NCBI RefSeq assembly: GCF_000430645.1
Contig: NZ_KE387187.1
Span: 1-64,000 of the forward strand
Length of the DNA: 64,000 nt
From: Aquimarina latercula DSM 2041
GTDB taxonomy: Bacteria > Bacteroidota > Bacteroidia > Flavobacteriales > Flavobacteriaceae
Reading direction: 5' to 3'
The notes beneath the pieces were generated by a model that was not told the DNA's origin, made no database searches, and saw only the letters and a list, made by a program, of their open reading frames with translations. A program made the translations under genes and the position numbers. Below are positions 1 through 9,569 of the stretch, piece after piece. Within the stretch, counting starts at the first letter, position 1. Every line of letters begins with the position of its first letter.

Positions 1-987
1 GGAGCACAGGGACCACAAGGTATTCAAGGACCTACTGGTGTTGGAATTCCCCAAACTATATCGATTAGTGATCATGACATCACATTATCAGATGGTGGTG
101 GAACCGTGACAGTACCAGATGATACCATATATAATACCGATGGCACTTTAACTGGCAATAGGGTGATGACAATGGGTAATTTCAATCTACAGTTTGATTC
201 AGACTTAGATAATAGAAATACCTTAACTCTTCGAAGAACTAACAACGCAAGAGAGCTCGGTATTTCATTTAGAAACTCTGGTAATGCTTATGCTGCGGCA
301 ATTGGATTTGGAACAACGGCTAATGGTAATAACAATGGACTAAATTTCTATGCCGGTGGTAATCAAGGTGATCCAGCAGATATTCAAGAAACATTAAGTC
401 TGAGAAATAATAATCAAATTAGATTTAGCCGATATGGAACTATAGACACCTATCAATTTGATAATACCCCTACTCGATTCTTAGGAATTGAAGCGGATGG
501 CGATGTAGTAACTGTAGATCCAGCTTCTATAGGAAGTGATGACCAAACTGCTTCTGAAGTAGATTCTGATACTCCTGTAGATGTAGATGGTGATGGAAAT
601 ACCGAAGCAACAGTAGAAGATGTAATTCAGGATATTGCACCGATTACATCTAAGGCTGCTAGGATATTCTATCCTCCATCAATTGCTATTGATGCGAGCA
701 CTATTTCAGCAAATACGGCAGCTCCAGGTGATGAAAGCGTAGATCTTTATCAACAATATATCGATCAATTTACATTAGCAAATGCAGCTACATCACAATC
801 AAGTACTGGCGCTCCTGCGGCTATCCCAACATATGCGGCCAATGAATTATATTACTATGTAACATATTTTGACCCTACAGTTTTTGCAAACGTTGCTATT
901 GATGCGAACGGAGTTATGACCTATGATATAATAGGTACTCCTGCTGACTATAACACATTAATTAATGTAGTATTCGTAGTACGATAA
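1..987 (+). CDS. Collagen-like repeat secreted protein, C-terminal part (5' end outside window)
   Basis: The reading frame is already open at base 1 and ends with TAA at 985-987, giving 328 residues of a longer protein. The first residues, GAQGPQGIQGPTGVG, are Gly-X-Y triplets, the hallmark of a bacterial collagen-like domain whose bulk must lie upstream. The rest resembles the repetitive beta-rich tail of flavobacterial surface proteins; an Asp-rich stretch (DVDGDGN, about residue 193) could bind calcium. No T9SS sorting domain is evident at the C-terminus. Only 7 nt separate it from the next gene, so the two are probably co-transcribed. An internal methionine at 106 is a poor start because the collagen triplets precede it in frame. 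A structural or adhesive surface role is inferred. Confidence 0.8.
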   Translation, partial: GAQGPQGIQGPTGVGIPQTISISDHDITLSDGGGTVTVPDDTIYNTDGTLTGNRVMTMGNFNLQFDSDLDNRNTLTLRRTNNARELGISFRNSGNAYAAAIGFGTTANGNNNGLNFYAGGNQGDPADIQETLSLRNNNQIRFSRYGTIDTYQFDNTPTRFLGIEADGDVVTVDPASIGSDDQTASEVDSDTPVDVDGDGNTEATVEDVIQDIAPITSKAARIFYPPSIAIDASTISANTAAPGDESVDLYQQYIDQFTLANAATSQSSTGAPAAIPTYAANELYYYVTYFDPTVFANVAIDANGVMTYDIIGTPADYNTLINVVFVVR

Positions 988-994
988 TTTTTAT

Positions 995-3900
995 ATGAAA
1001 CTCGTCAAATTATATAAAATAGCATCTAAACATCTAATTATTAGTGTTATTACTATGTTTTTGTTCCCTTATACTTTCTTTTCTCAAGAAACATATAGAG
1101 ACAATTTTAGTACCGTATCCTACGCGAACAATAATGGAACTCAAAATTGGGCAGGAAACTGGATTGAAACCAATGACAACAACAGTCCTAATAATGGATT
1201 TATTAGGATAACAGGAGGAGATCTTAGACTTGATTGGTTATTTGTAAATGCTGAAAACATAAGAAGAACCGCTAATCTTACTGGAGCTTCATCTGCAACT
1301 TTATCATTTGATTGGGAAACCAGTGGTTTAGATGGCGGAGTCAATGGAGAAGAATTAAACATTCAAATATCCTCAGATGGCACGAATTTTACTGATATTG
1401 GATCATTTACAGGAAGCCAGACCGGAAGTTTTAATCAAGATATAACCGGATTTATTTCTGCTAATACAACAATTAGATTTATTAATAATGGAGGTTGTGG
1501 TTTTTGTAATTGGGAAAATGGAGAATTTGCTTTAATTGACAACCTAGAAATATCTGCAGTTTTCGGTCCAATTGTTTCCGTAATTGACTTGACAGTTAAT
1601 GAGAACGTAGGAACAGCAACTATTACCGCAAGGCTTACCGGTGGTAATATACCTGGAGGTTTTTCCGTAGATTACAACACCATAGATAATACCGCTTTTG
1701 CAGACTCTGATTACATTACTTCTTCTGGCACATTAAATTTTGCTGGAAATCTTAATGAAACGCAAACCTTTACAGTGCCTATCGTAAATAATGCTTTTGG
1801 AGAAAACGATGAAACCTTTTTTATAAATCTTAGTAATATAAGTAATGCTTCTGTAAGAATGGGTAATGGTACAATAACAATTAATGATGATGGAGATCCA
1901 ACAATACCTAATGAAGTACCTTTAACACTTTTTGATGAATTCAATGGATATTACGATTATGCAGTAACTGCAGGATCTTTTAGAACTTCAGATAATAATG
2001 TAGATCCCTGTGCCATAGGAGCAGCATCCTCAAATACGCTTACCACCTCAATTCCCGCTGGTTCTACTATAGAAAAGGCATATTTAACCTGGGCACATTC
2101 AGGTCCTTCACCAGATGATGTCGTAACTTTTGAAGGTCAAACCGTTGTTGCTGATGTAATATACTCGGCTAATCAATTGGCACAATACTATAGTATGAAA
2201 AGTGATGTTACTTCTATTATTAATGGAATAGCGGATCCAAGTAATGAGACATTTGAAATTACCGACCTTAGCATCACGGTCAATGGATATTGCGGAACAA
2301 TAGTATTAGGAGGCTGGTCTTTAATGATTTTTTATACAAATCCTTCTTTACCAGCCGTAAGTATTAATTTTTATGATGGGTTTAATTCAGAACAAAATTC
2401 ATCATCTAGCTATACCCTTGATGGTTTTTTTGCAATTGGTAGTTCTGGTTCTAAAACATCCGTACTTGCATGGGAAGGAGATGTTAATTTTACAGGAGGA
2501 GAAACCATTACTTTGACCTCTGGAGTAAATACAACAACCTTAAACGGAGATGGCGATAATACAGGAGGAACTCAAAATGTTTTTAACTCAACTATTTATG
2601 ACGACACGACAGCCCCTATAATCAATGATTCTTCACAGTTTGGTGTAGATTTAGATACTTATGATATTTCTTCACTTATATCTCAAGGAGCCAACTCTGC
2701 TACAACTAATGTTAATGTAGGAGGAGATATCGTATTACTTAATTCTGTATTACTTAAAGTACCTAGTAACTTAATGACAGGTACTGTTTTTGAAGACATG
2801 AATTATCCAGGAGGAACAGGAAGAGATCTTACCACTTCATCTGGAGTAGGAATAGAAGGAGCTCTTGTAGAACTATATGATAATACAGATACTTTTATCG
2901 ATTCGGATATTACCGATTCAAACGGAGACTATAATATAGGCGGTATGGCTAATGGAACCTACACGCTGCGTGTTGTAAATAATACCGTACGTTCGACTAG
3001 AGGTGGCGGTACTACTTGCACAACTTGTATACCTGTTCAAACATTCAGATCGATATTTGCTGCTAGCACTATAGGATCAGTAACAGATGAGATTGGTGGT
3101 ACTAACCCTCTTAATGAAGATGTTGTAGCTGGGACAAATACAAACGCGCAAACAATTTCAACTATAACAATTCTAAACGAAGGAGCCGTTGGCATTGATT
3201 TTGGTTTTAATTTTAACACCATAGTAAATACTAACTCTAGTGGCCAAGGCTCTCTTGGTCAGTTTATAATTAACTCTAATAATCTCGACGAAACCGGATT
3301 AAACATTGAAGCTAATGGTATTTTTGATCCAGCAGCTGGTCAAGACACTTCTATTTTTATGATACCTCCTACTGGGGATCCGTTGGGAAGAGCTGCGGAC
3401 CCAAACTTTGTTACTGGTTTTTTTGATATCAATTTACCAAACGTAGATCCACTGGATGATATCACAGACGATTCAACTCATATAGATGGTAGAACCCAAA
3501 CCGCTTATTCTGGTGACACAAATACTGGTACAATCGGATCCGGAGGAACCATTGTTGGTATTTCGGGGATTACATTACCAAATTATAATTTACCAGAAAT
3601 ACAAGTACGTAGTGATTTTGGTGATGTCATTCAATTACAAGCATCAAATCTTGTTATAAGAAACTTGGCAGTATATGGCGGAAACAGAAGAGCAATACGA
3701 CAAGATTCTGGAACAGGAAATCTAGTAACAGCAAATCTTCTAGGTGTCAACGCCCTAGGAGTTACTGGAACTGTTGGTGTTGGAAGTTATGTAGATGACG
3801 GTTTTGAAATTAATGGAGGACAAGTAACTCTTGATGGTAACTATATTTCCTCTAATACTGACTTTGGAATTTCTGTAAATGGAGGTACATCAACGCTAAT

Positions 3901-4768
3901 ACAAAATAATCACATAACCAATAATGGTTTTAGAAATTGTGAGTATAACATTAGAATTGCTAACGGAAGCGGTGTAGTAATCCAAAACAATCTTATAGAT
4001 AACTCCGCTGCTACCGGCATTTTTGACAACCAAGGTAACGTAACTATTACAGAAAACACAATTACAACAGCTGGAAGTAATAGTGGTGCTGGATGTACTG
4101 AACTTAGTGGTATCAATTTAGCGCAAAGTAATTCTTCTATTACTAATAATATTATTGATAATAATGGAGGAGCTGGTATTGTATTAACTGGTGGAACTAC
4201 TTCTGGGAATCTGATATCTCAAAACTCTATTTTTGCTAATGGTACTGTTGCCGATGCACTCGGTATAGATATTGCAAGTGATGGAGTTACGATTAATGAT
4301 GTTGGAGATGCAGATACAGGTCCCAATGGAAGTTTGAATTTTCCTCTTTTGGAATCCGTAACCATTTCAGGAACAAATTTAAAAATAATAGGATGGTCTC
4401 GTCCAGGAGCAATAATAGAAGTTTTCTTAACAGATATAAACCAAGGAACCGCTACTGTTGGAGATAATCAATTAGGTCTTAGTCTGGATTATGGTGAAGG
4501 TCAAACGTATTTAGGTTCTGGCACGGAAGGAAGCGGTGCGGATCTTGACAATACTATCTCATTATATACTAATGCCGATGGAAATACAGATAACACCAAT
4601 AGATTTAACATTAGTATACCATTAGGTACAACAATTCCTGTTGGCAGTTTAGTTACTAGTACTGCAACAATATCAAACACTACTTCTGAATTTGGAAATA
4701 GAACTATTGTTGGAGCAGCAACGGTTATTACTAATCGAAAAATTACATATAGAGTAAAACCCAATTAA
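995..4768 (+). CDS. Large secreted multidomain protein (Calx-beta, SdrD B-like, right-handed beta-helix)
   Basis: This 1257-residue protein has an N-terminal signal peptide ending near FFSQ (about residue 31). Domains in order: a jelly-roll-like N-terminal region (about 32-190), a Calx-beta domain (about 190-298, with the ENVGTATITARL start and an acidic calcium-type NDETFFINLSN end), a central beta domain (about 310-590), an SdrD B-like/Cna-type repeat (about 598-680, GTVFEDMNYPG... GDYNIGGMANGTYTL), and a parallel beta-helix rich in N-rungs (about 850-1130) like pectate-lyase-fold adhesins. A recognisable T9SS type A or B sorting domain is missing at the C-terminus (ends ITYRVKPN). It follows the collagen-like gene by 7 nt and precedes a T9SS cargo gene. 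Cell-surface adhesion or matrix function is inferred. Confidence 0.85.
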   Translation: MKLVKLYKIASKHLIISVITMFLFPYTFFSQETYRDNFSTVSYANNNGTQNWAGNWIETNDNNSPNNGFIRITGGDLRLDWLFVNAENIRRTANLTGASSATLSFDWETSGLDGGVNGEELNIQISSDGTNFTDIGSFTGSQTGSFNQDITGFISANTTIRFINNGGCGFCNWENGEFALIDNLEISAVFGPIVSVIDLTVNENVGTATITARLTGGNIPGGFSVDYNTIDNTAFADSDYITSSGTLNFAGNLNETQTFTVPIVNNAFGENDETFFINLSNISNASVRMGNGTITINDDGDPTIPNEVPLTLFDEFNGYYDYAVTAGSFRTSDNNVDPCAIGAASSNTLTTSIPAGSTIEKAYLTWAHSGPSPDDVVTFEGQTVVADVIYSANQLAQYYSMKSDVTSIINGIADPSNETFEITDLSITVNGYCGTIVLGGWSLMIFYTNPSLPAVSINFYDGFNSEQNSSSSYTLDGFFAIGSSGSKTSVLAWEGDVNFTGGETITLTSGVNTTTLNGDGDNTGGTQNVFNSTIYDDTTAPIINDSSQFGVDLDTYDISSLISQGANSATTNVNVGGDIVLLNSVLLKVPSNLMTGTVFEDMNYPGGTGRDLTTSSGVGIEGALVELYDNTDTFIDSDITDSNGDYNIGGMANGTYTLRVVNNTVRSTRGGGTTCTTCIPVQTFRSIFAASTIGSVTDEIGGTNPLNEDVVAGTNTNAQTISTITILNEGAVGIDFGFNFNTIVNTNSSGQGSLGQFIINSNNLDETGLNIEANGIFDPAAGQDTSIFMIPPTGDPLGRAADPNFVTGFFDINLPNVDPLDDITDDSTHIDGRTQTAYSGDTNTGTIGSGGTIVGISGITLPNYNLPEIQVRSDFGDVIQLQASNLVIRNLAVYGGNRRAIRQDSGTGNLVTANLLGVNALGVTGTVGVGSYVDDGFEINGGQVTLDGNYISSNTDFGISVNGGTSTLIQNNHITNNGFRNCEYNIRIANGSGVVIQNNLIDNSAATGIFDNQGNVTITENTITTAGSNSGAGCTELSGINLAQSNSSITNNIIDNNGGAGIVLTGGTTSGNLISQNSIFANGTVADALGIDIASDGVTINDVGDADTGPNGSLNFPLLESVTISGTNLKIIGWSRPGAIIEVFLTDINQGTATVGDNQLGLSLDYGEGQTYLGSGTEGSGADLDNTISLYTNADGNTDNTNRFNISIPLGTTIPVGSLVTSTATISNTTSEFGNRTIVGAATVITNRKITYRVKPN

Positions 4769-5191
4769 TATAAATATAATAAAAACGCTTAACGTAAAAA
4801 ATTTAAAACTTATAACTTAAAAAAACACAGTATCACCCAAACATTATGCATAAACATCGTCATCATTGTAAAATATTCACGAAAAAGAATCTTTTCAAGG
4901 TTTAGCTACTCGATCACTGAATAGTTTATCCCCTTATTTTATTAAAAACATATTTCTTCTTCATTCTAAAATGTAGCAAGACAAAATTATTCTTGCAAAA
5001 GAAAATGTCTTACAAATTAATAAGTAAAAATATGTCTTATCGTGAAATATATGTAATTCGTCGACAAAAAAATGCATTTCAACGATACTTTTGTGAATTT
5101 TTTTTTAAAAAAAAGTAGGATGTATGAATAATTTTTATATATTCGCAGTAATTGATTTATGGTTTAACCGTAAAATCAAATTTTAAAAGAT
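4769..5191. other. 423-nt intergenic region between surface-protein genes
   Basis: No convincing coding sequence. It contains a small inverted repeat (GCAAGA at 4976-4981 with TCTTGC at 4991-4996) and, nearer the next gene, a good -7 box at 5086-5093. It separates the beta-helix gene from the T9SS cargo gene and suggests they are not one transcript. Confidence 0.5.
5086..5093 (+). promoter_or_regulatory. Putative -7 promoter box for the T9SS cargo gene
   Basis: TACTTTTG matches the Bacteroidota -7 consensus TAnnTTTG exactly. No clear TTTG is seen at -33. It would give a leader of about 95 nt before the ATG at 5192. Confidence 0.4.
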
Positions 5192-6358
5192 ATGCCCCAA
5201 AATAAACTCTACATAACGTTATTCATACTAGCTGGTTTTATTTCCAATGCTCAGTTGTCTTTTCATAATTTCGGAAATTTACAAATACATGATGAAGGTC
5301 AAGTAGGATTTCATCTAGATGTAATTAATGATGGAACCTTTGATCAAAATCGTGGGTTCGCTGGTTTTTACAATCAGAACAATTTAACAATTTCGGGAAG
5401 TAATCGTCCTATTTTTCACGATATGGAAATCGATGTAATTGATGATTTGTTTTTAGAAGTTCCTGTAGGGGTTAATAATTTTCAAGAATTTACAAATGGA
5501 AGAGTTTTTACTCCCAGAGATCAAAAACAGATTTCATTAGATTACATAAATGATGCACCATACTTAGGAGAAAATGATGATCGTTATGTTGATGGTTATG
5601 CTTCAATAACTGGTCAATTAGATTTTTCTTTTCCTATTGGTGATGATTTCCGTCATAGACCAGCACGTATTGAAAGTCAAGCTGCAACTAATACCGCAAA
5701 AGCAGCTTATTTCTTTGAAAATCCTAATTTCCCTAATTTCTTTCCTGGAAATTTTGATACTAACAGTTTTGGAGATTTATTATATGGAATTAGTATTTTC
5801 GAATTTTGGGATGTAGACGGAGACCAAGAGACAAGAGTTACCTTAACTTGGGACACTAATAGTAATATTCCTACTTTAGTAAATGATTTATCTGATCTTA
5901 GAGTTGTAGGATGGGATCCTAATTTAGAACAATGGATTAATCTAGGAAATACTTTTGTTACGGGAGATCTTGATAGCGGAGAAATTACTTCTGAATTAAT
6001 CGTTCCTGATAATTTTGTAGCTTTAACTTTTGGAACATCTGGTCTTATACTTGATGGAGACTTAGAAATCTTTACCGCTGTTTCTCCTAATGGTGATGGA
6101 TTTAATGATACTTTTGTAATACAAGGATTAGTTCAATACCCTGATAATGAGCTATTCGTATATAATCGTTGGGGAGTTTTAGTATACAATAAAAAAGCTT
6201 ATCATGAAGTACAGCAAACTTCAGAAGGCTTTAATGGAATTTCTGAAGGTAGAGCTACTATTGCTAAAGGAGAAGAATTGCCTGCTGGAACTTATTATTA
6301 TGTTTTAAACATAGAAGGAACAAAGGATAGAGCTGGTTACCTTTACGTAAATAGATAG
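5192..6358 (+). CDS. T9SS type B cargo protein with gliding-motility-associated C-terminal domain
   Basis: The 388-residue protein has a signal peptide ending in SNAQ (about residue 20). Its last ~90 residues form a CHU_C/gliding motility-associated C-terminal domain: SPNGDGFNDTF followed by ELFVYNRWGVLVY and the GTYYYVLN...GYLYVNR end. In this family that domain directs export through the type IX secretion system and attachment or release at the cell surface. The middle (about 25-290) is beta-rich and I do not recognise it as a catalytic domain. It probably acts at the surface together with the two large proteins upstream. The T9SS plug and PorT genes elsewhere in the window are consistent with this route. 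Confidence 0.9.
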   Translation: MPQNKLYITLFILAGFISNAQLSFHNFGNLQIHDEGQVGFHLDVINDGTFDQNRGFAGFYNQNNLTISGSNRPIFHDMEIDVIDDLFLEVPVGVNNFQEFTNGRVFTPRDQKQISLDYINDAPYLGENDDRYVDGYASITGQLDFSFPIGDDFRHRPARIESQAATNTAKAAYFFENPNFPNFFPGNFDTNSFGDLLYGISIFEFWDVDGDQETRVTLTWDTNSNIPTLVNDLSDLRVVGWDPNLEQWINLGNTFVTGDLDSGEITSELIVPDNFVALTFGTSGLILDGDLEIFTAVSPNGDGFNDTFVIQGLVQYPDNELFVYNRWGVLVYNKKAYHEVQQTSEGFNGISEGRATIAKGEELPAGTYYYVLNIEGTKDRAGYLYVNR

Positions 6359-6720
6359 ATTCTAATCTCAATTATTACTTAAATAACTGAGGTAAAAGCA
6401 TATTTTTTTAATCAGAACTTCTAAATAACACTTCACATTTGAGTATATACGGAATCAGACTACCACAATTCCTCAAAACCTCATAACATACACTATTTTT
6501 TTGAAACCATAAACTCATTAATATTAGTTAATGATTTAGCTAATAACAAAATAGACTTCTAAAATCATGTTAAATATTAGACTCTCTAATAAAAGTATCA
6601 AATTTGTTATCTCATAAATCGTAATAATTTCTAAAATAATTATACTTTTAGCTATTGGTGTGTGTATTATCTATACTGTATACACTCAATTTTAGAAAAA
6701 CAATTGTAAACTAATTACTG
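6359..6720. other. 362-nt intergenic region
   Basis: AT-rich, with no coding sequence, tRNA or strong hairpin that I could find. It must hold the end of the T9SS cargo transcript and the promoter of the ClpP-type gene. A weak -7-like TACTTTTA lies at 6643-6650 without a properly spaced -33 element. Confidence 0.4.
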
Positions 6721-7269
6721 ATGAAAGAAAAAGCTGGAAAAATCCAAGATATAATCGATAAAAAATTTTTAGAAGAGCGTAGTGTTTTTCTATGGGGTCA
6801 AGTAGATGACAAATCTGCTAAACACGTCATTGACAGGCTTATGTATCTAGATATGATTAGTAATGATGAAATAAAATTATATATAAATAGTCCTGGTGGT
6901 TATGTTACATCTGGATTTGCAATGTATGATACTATAAAAGCATTGAAAAGCCCTGTATCTACAATCTGTACAGGACTAGCAGCATCCATGGGTTCTATTT
7001 TATTAAGTGTAGGAGAAAAAGGACGCAGGTTTATTCAACCTCATGCTAAGGTAATGATTCATCAACCAAGTGGTGGAGCGAGAGGACAAGCCTCTAATAT
7101 AGAAATTCAAGCTACCGAGATTCTTAAAACTAAAGAGTTAAGTGCTCAAATTCTTGGAGACAACTGCGGGCAAGAGATTGAAAAAGTACTAAAAGATTTT
7201 AATCGAGATTATTGGATGGATGCACAAGAATCTATTGAATATGGTATTGTTGATGGAATACTAGAATAG
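6721..7269 (+). CDS. clpP: ClpP-type serine protease (ATP-dependent Clp protease proteolytic subunit)
   Basis: A 182-residue member of the ClpP/crotonase-fold peptidases. The catalytic triad is intact: Ser89 in GLAASMGS, His114 in VMIHQP and Asp163 in NRDYWMDA. The oxyanion loop (NSPGG at 56-60) is also present. It lacks the longer N-terminal leader of the main ClpP and is not next to clpX or tig here, so it could be a second, auxiliary ClpP of the kind many flavobacteria carry. As a ClpP family member it would form the proteolytic chamber for a Clp ATPase and degrade cytoplasmic proteins. It appears to be a single-gene unit. Confidence 0.88.
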   Translation: MKEKAGKIQDIIDKKFLEERSVFLWGQVDDKSAKHVIDRLMYLDMISNDEIKLYINSPGGYVTSGFAMYDTIKALKSPVSTICTGLAASMGSILLSVGEKGRRFIQPHAKVMIHQPSGGARGQASNIEIQATEILKTKELSAQILGDNCGQEIEKVLKDFNRDYWMDAQESIEYGIVDGILE

Positions 7270-7310
7270 TATAAATTAAAAACACTTTACAAAATCAAGT
7301 CTATATCCAT

Positions 7311-8036
7311 ATGTTAAGAAGGGATTTCATAAAAATTAGTGGATTAGGCATTACTGCACTCTCATTATCTTCACTGAATATGATTCAATTAGAATTTACC
7401 AAAGATGATTTAATGGGAAAAAGTAATCCTGTTTTTTATGGAGATACTTATAAACTGAAAAAAGAAGCTCACGAAGCATTTTTAAAAATGAAAAATAAAG
7501 CTTCGGAAAGTGGTATTAGCATAAAAACTGTTTCGAGTTATCGAAACTATGCACATCAAAACAGAATCTGGGAACGTAAATATAAAAAATTTACTAAAGA
7601 GGGCTTATCCCCTATTAATACCATAAAAAAAATAATAGAATATTCTACTATTCCCGGGACTTCACGTCATCATTGGGGTACAGATATAGATATCGTAGAC
7701 GGAACACCTAAACAACCAAAAGGCCTTCTTCTAGAAGAAAACTTTCATGAAGAAGGTCCATTTTGTAAATTCAAGGAATGGATGGATATTCACGCCAATA
7801 GTTTTGGATTTTATCTAGTTTATACAAACAAAAAAGATAGAAAAGGTTTTAAATATGAACCTTGGCATTATTCCTATGCACCTTTATCTATACCCATGCT
7901 CAAATCTTATAAAAAACTGGATATAAAAAACGAATTACAAAATGCTAATCTATTAGGTAGTAATCATTTTACAATCGATTTTATACAACAATATATTACT
8001 GAAAATGTATTAGATATCAATCCTAAATTACTGTAA
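7311..8036 (+). CDS. Tat-exported M15 family D-Ala-D-Ala carboxypeptidase (VanY-like)
   Basis: This 241-residue protein starts with a twin-arginine signal (LRRDFIKIS, then a hydrophobic stretch to about residue 25), so it should be exported folded. The peptidase M15B/VanY zinc motifs are visible: S118-x-H120-xx-G123-xxx-D127 (SRHHWGTDID) and EPWH at 183-186, supplying the third ligand His186. SSYR at 75-78 is the usual substrate-binding segment. Family members cut the terminal D-Ala of peptidoglycan stem peptides, so a cell-wall remodelling role in the periplasm is expected. It starts 41 nt after the ClpP-type gene and may share its transcript. Confidence 0.88.
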   Translation: MLRRDFIKISGLGITALSLSSLNMIQLEFTKDDLMGKSNPVFYGDTYKLKKEAHEAFLKMKNKASESGISIKTVSSYRNYAHQNRIWERKYKKFTKEGLSPINTIKKIIEYSTIPGTSRHHWGTDIDIVDGTPKQPKGLLLEENFHEEGPFCKFKEWMDIHANSFGFYLVYTNKKDRKGFKYEPWHYSYAPLSIPMLKSYKKLDIKNELQNANLLGSNHFTIDFIQQYITENVLDINPKLL

Positions 8037-8090
8037 AACATACTAAAACATATTTCTTTCAGTTATACTAAAAAAGCCCTTTAATATTTT

Positions 8091-8576
8091 ATGAAAGTAT
8101 TTTGTAAATTTTTCTTTACGGTATGTATCGCGACAATTATAGTTTCTTGTTCATCTGAGGACGATTCTATAAACTCAAATATAAATACAGATGAACTTAC
8201 CAATGAAACAAACATTTCTGATGATATACTTGCATTAGTAAATCAACATAGACAAAGTCTTGGATTATCAACATTATCCAAAAACAACACTGCAGAGCAA
8301 CTCGCTATTGATCATACAAAATATATGATATCTATTGAAGAAATCAATCACGATAATTTTAATCAGCGAGGAAATATATTAGGAGATGAAGAGAATGCTA
8401 CTGGAACTGCCGAAAACGTCGCTAGATTTTATTCTGATGCTCAGAGTGTTGTTGACGGTTGGTTAAATAGTACAGGACATCGAGAAAATATAGAAGGTAA
8501 TTATATGTATACTGGTATCTCCGCAATTAAAGACGAGAATGGTAGATATTATTATACTCAACTTTTTTATCGTTAA
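8091..8576 (+). CDS. CAP (SCP/PR1-like) domain lipoprotein
   Basis: A 161-residue protein with a lipoprotein signal (IIVSC, Cys20) and an acidic linker. A CAP domain (about 45-161) follows: LVNQHRQSLGLSTL, the HTKYM helix, INHDNFNQRG, the TAENVARFY segment and the signature GWLNSTGHRENIEGNY. Bacterial CAP proteins are extracytoplasmic; their biochemical roles vary and are mostly undefined. Here it would be anchored to a membrane facing the periplasm or the surface. It lies 54 nt after the VanY-like gene, so cell-envelope proteins cluster here. Function beyond the domain cannot be called. Confidence 0.88.
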   Translation: MKVFCKFFFTVCIATIIVSCSSEDDSINSNINTDELTNETNISDDILALVNQHRQSLGLSTLSKNNTAEQLAIDHTKYMISIEEINHDNFNQRGNILGDEENATGTAENVARFYSDAQSVVDGWLNSTGHRENIEGNYMYTGISAIKDENGRYYYTQLFYR

Positions 8577-8603
8577 CCAAGCATCAATTATGCTAATTAG
8601 CAC

Positions 8604-8627
8604 AATTCGTATTTAAAAATACGAATT
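8604..8627. repeat. 11-bp perfect inverted repeat (hairpin 1) after the CAP gene
   Basis: AATTCGTATTT (8604-8614) and AAATACGAATT (8617-8627) are separated by 2 nt. It lies 27 nt after the CAP-gene stop with no T-run after it, so it may be an mRNA 3' structure or a protein-binding palindrome. Confidence 0.6.
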
Positions 8628-8644
8628 TGAATCCCCTAGTAGTC

Positions 8645-8685
8645 GCTTACCAAAAAATGACCTCTTTTACATTTATTTGGTAAGC
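8645..8685 (+). terminator. Putative terminator or 3' hairpin 2 after the CAP gene
   Basis: GCTTACCAAA (8645-8654) pairs perfectly with TTTGGTAAGC (8676-8685) across a 21-nt loop, followed by AACTTTTAT. The T-tract is poor, so this is a possible rather than certain rho-independent terminator. It is the second hairpin in an 82-nt stretch. Confidence 0.45.
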
Positions 8686-8745
8686 AACTTTTATATTTAG
8701 TAACTTTATAACTCAAAAACTTTTACTCTAACCAAAAAATAATTG

Positions 8746-9513
8746 ATGAGACGCGGTGGATTAAAAATAAGAATATTAATAGGTCTTGCTATTGTGGCTT
8801 TTGCTTTTATCAAGAAATGTAATAACAAAACCCATAATGAATATACAGATAGAGTTCAGAATATTAATATGACTACGGAACAGGAAATCGCTATTGGTCT
8901 CCAAAGTGAACCTGAAATGACTAGACAACACGGAGGACTATATCCAGATCAAAGGCTTCAAAATTATGTCGATAATGTTGGAAACAAACTTGTCAACAAT
9001 ACGATGGCTAGAGAATCTGATTACCGATATGAATTTCATCTTCTAGCTGACCCAAATACTATTAATGCTTTTGCATTGCCAGGTGGTCAAATATTTATAA
9101 CCTATGCACTTTACTCTAAATTACAAAATGAAGATCAACTAGCTGGTGTACTAGGTCATGAAATTGGACATGTTTTGGGACGACATTCTGCAGAACGTAT
9201 AGCAGAACACGAGTTTTGGAAAACAATATCAACAGGAGCCTCTGTAGGTGCTGATGCTGGTGGACTTGTAAATGGTATAGGACAAAATGTTCTTTTGGGA
9301 AACGGTAGAGACGATGAATTAGAGAGTGATAAATTAGGGGTTTTATTTATGATAAATTCTGGTTATAATCCTCAAGAAATGATTGGAGTAATGGAAATTC
9401 TAAAAAAAGCCGCTGGACCTAACCGTACTCCAGAATTTCAAAGTACGCATCCTGACCCTGATAATCGTATTGAAAAAATTCAAGAAGCCATTAAAGAATA
9501 TAGTGTACAATAA
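8746..9513 (+). CDS. M48 family zinc metalloprotease (BepA/LoiP-like), membrane-anchored
   Basis: A 255-residue protein. I place the start at the ATG at 8746 rather than the TTG one codon upstream. An N-terminal hydrophobic helix (about 7-22) anchors or exports it; a cysteine follows at residue 25 but the lipobox is poor. The active site is HEIGH at 138-142, and the third zinc ligand lies in ELESDKLG at 191-198. The downstream THPDPDNRI is typical of the family. Periplasmic M48 peptidases take part in outer-membrane protein quality control, which is the likely but unproven role. The gene ends at a bidirectional hairpin shared with the convergent ankyrin gene. Confidence 0.88.
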   Translation: MRRGGLKIRILIGLAIVAFAFIKKCNNKTHNEYTDRVQNINMTTEQEIAIGLQSEPEMTRQHGGLYPDQRLQNYVDNVGNKLVNNTMARESDYRYEFHLLADPNTINAFALPGGQIFITYALYSKLQNEDQLAGVLGHEIGHVLGRHSAERIAEHEFWKTISTGASVGADAGGLVNGIGQNVLLGNGRDDELESDKLGVLFMINSGYNPQEMIGVMEILKKAAGPNRTPEFQSTHPDPDNRIEKIQEAIKEYSVQ

Positions 9514-9548
9514 AAACTTCGATTAGTAAATTACGAATCGAAGTTTTT
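9512..9548. terminator. Bidirectional rho-independent terminator
   Basis: AAAAACTTCGATT (9512-9524) and AATCGAAGTTTTT (9536-9548) form a perfect 13-bp stem that includes the TAA stop of the M48 gene. T-runs occur on both strands, so it can end the M48 gene and the convergent ankyrin gene. Confidence 0.85.
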
Positions 9549-9569
9549 AGGAGTTTTACAATTAAATTT

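Noticed and set aside
1..987. Phage tail-fibre origin for the collagen-like repeat
   Set aside because: Collagen-like triplets occur in tail fibres, but no phage structural gene, integrase or attachment site is nearby and the next genes are typical Bacteroidota surface proteins.
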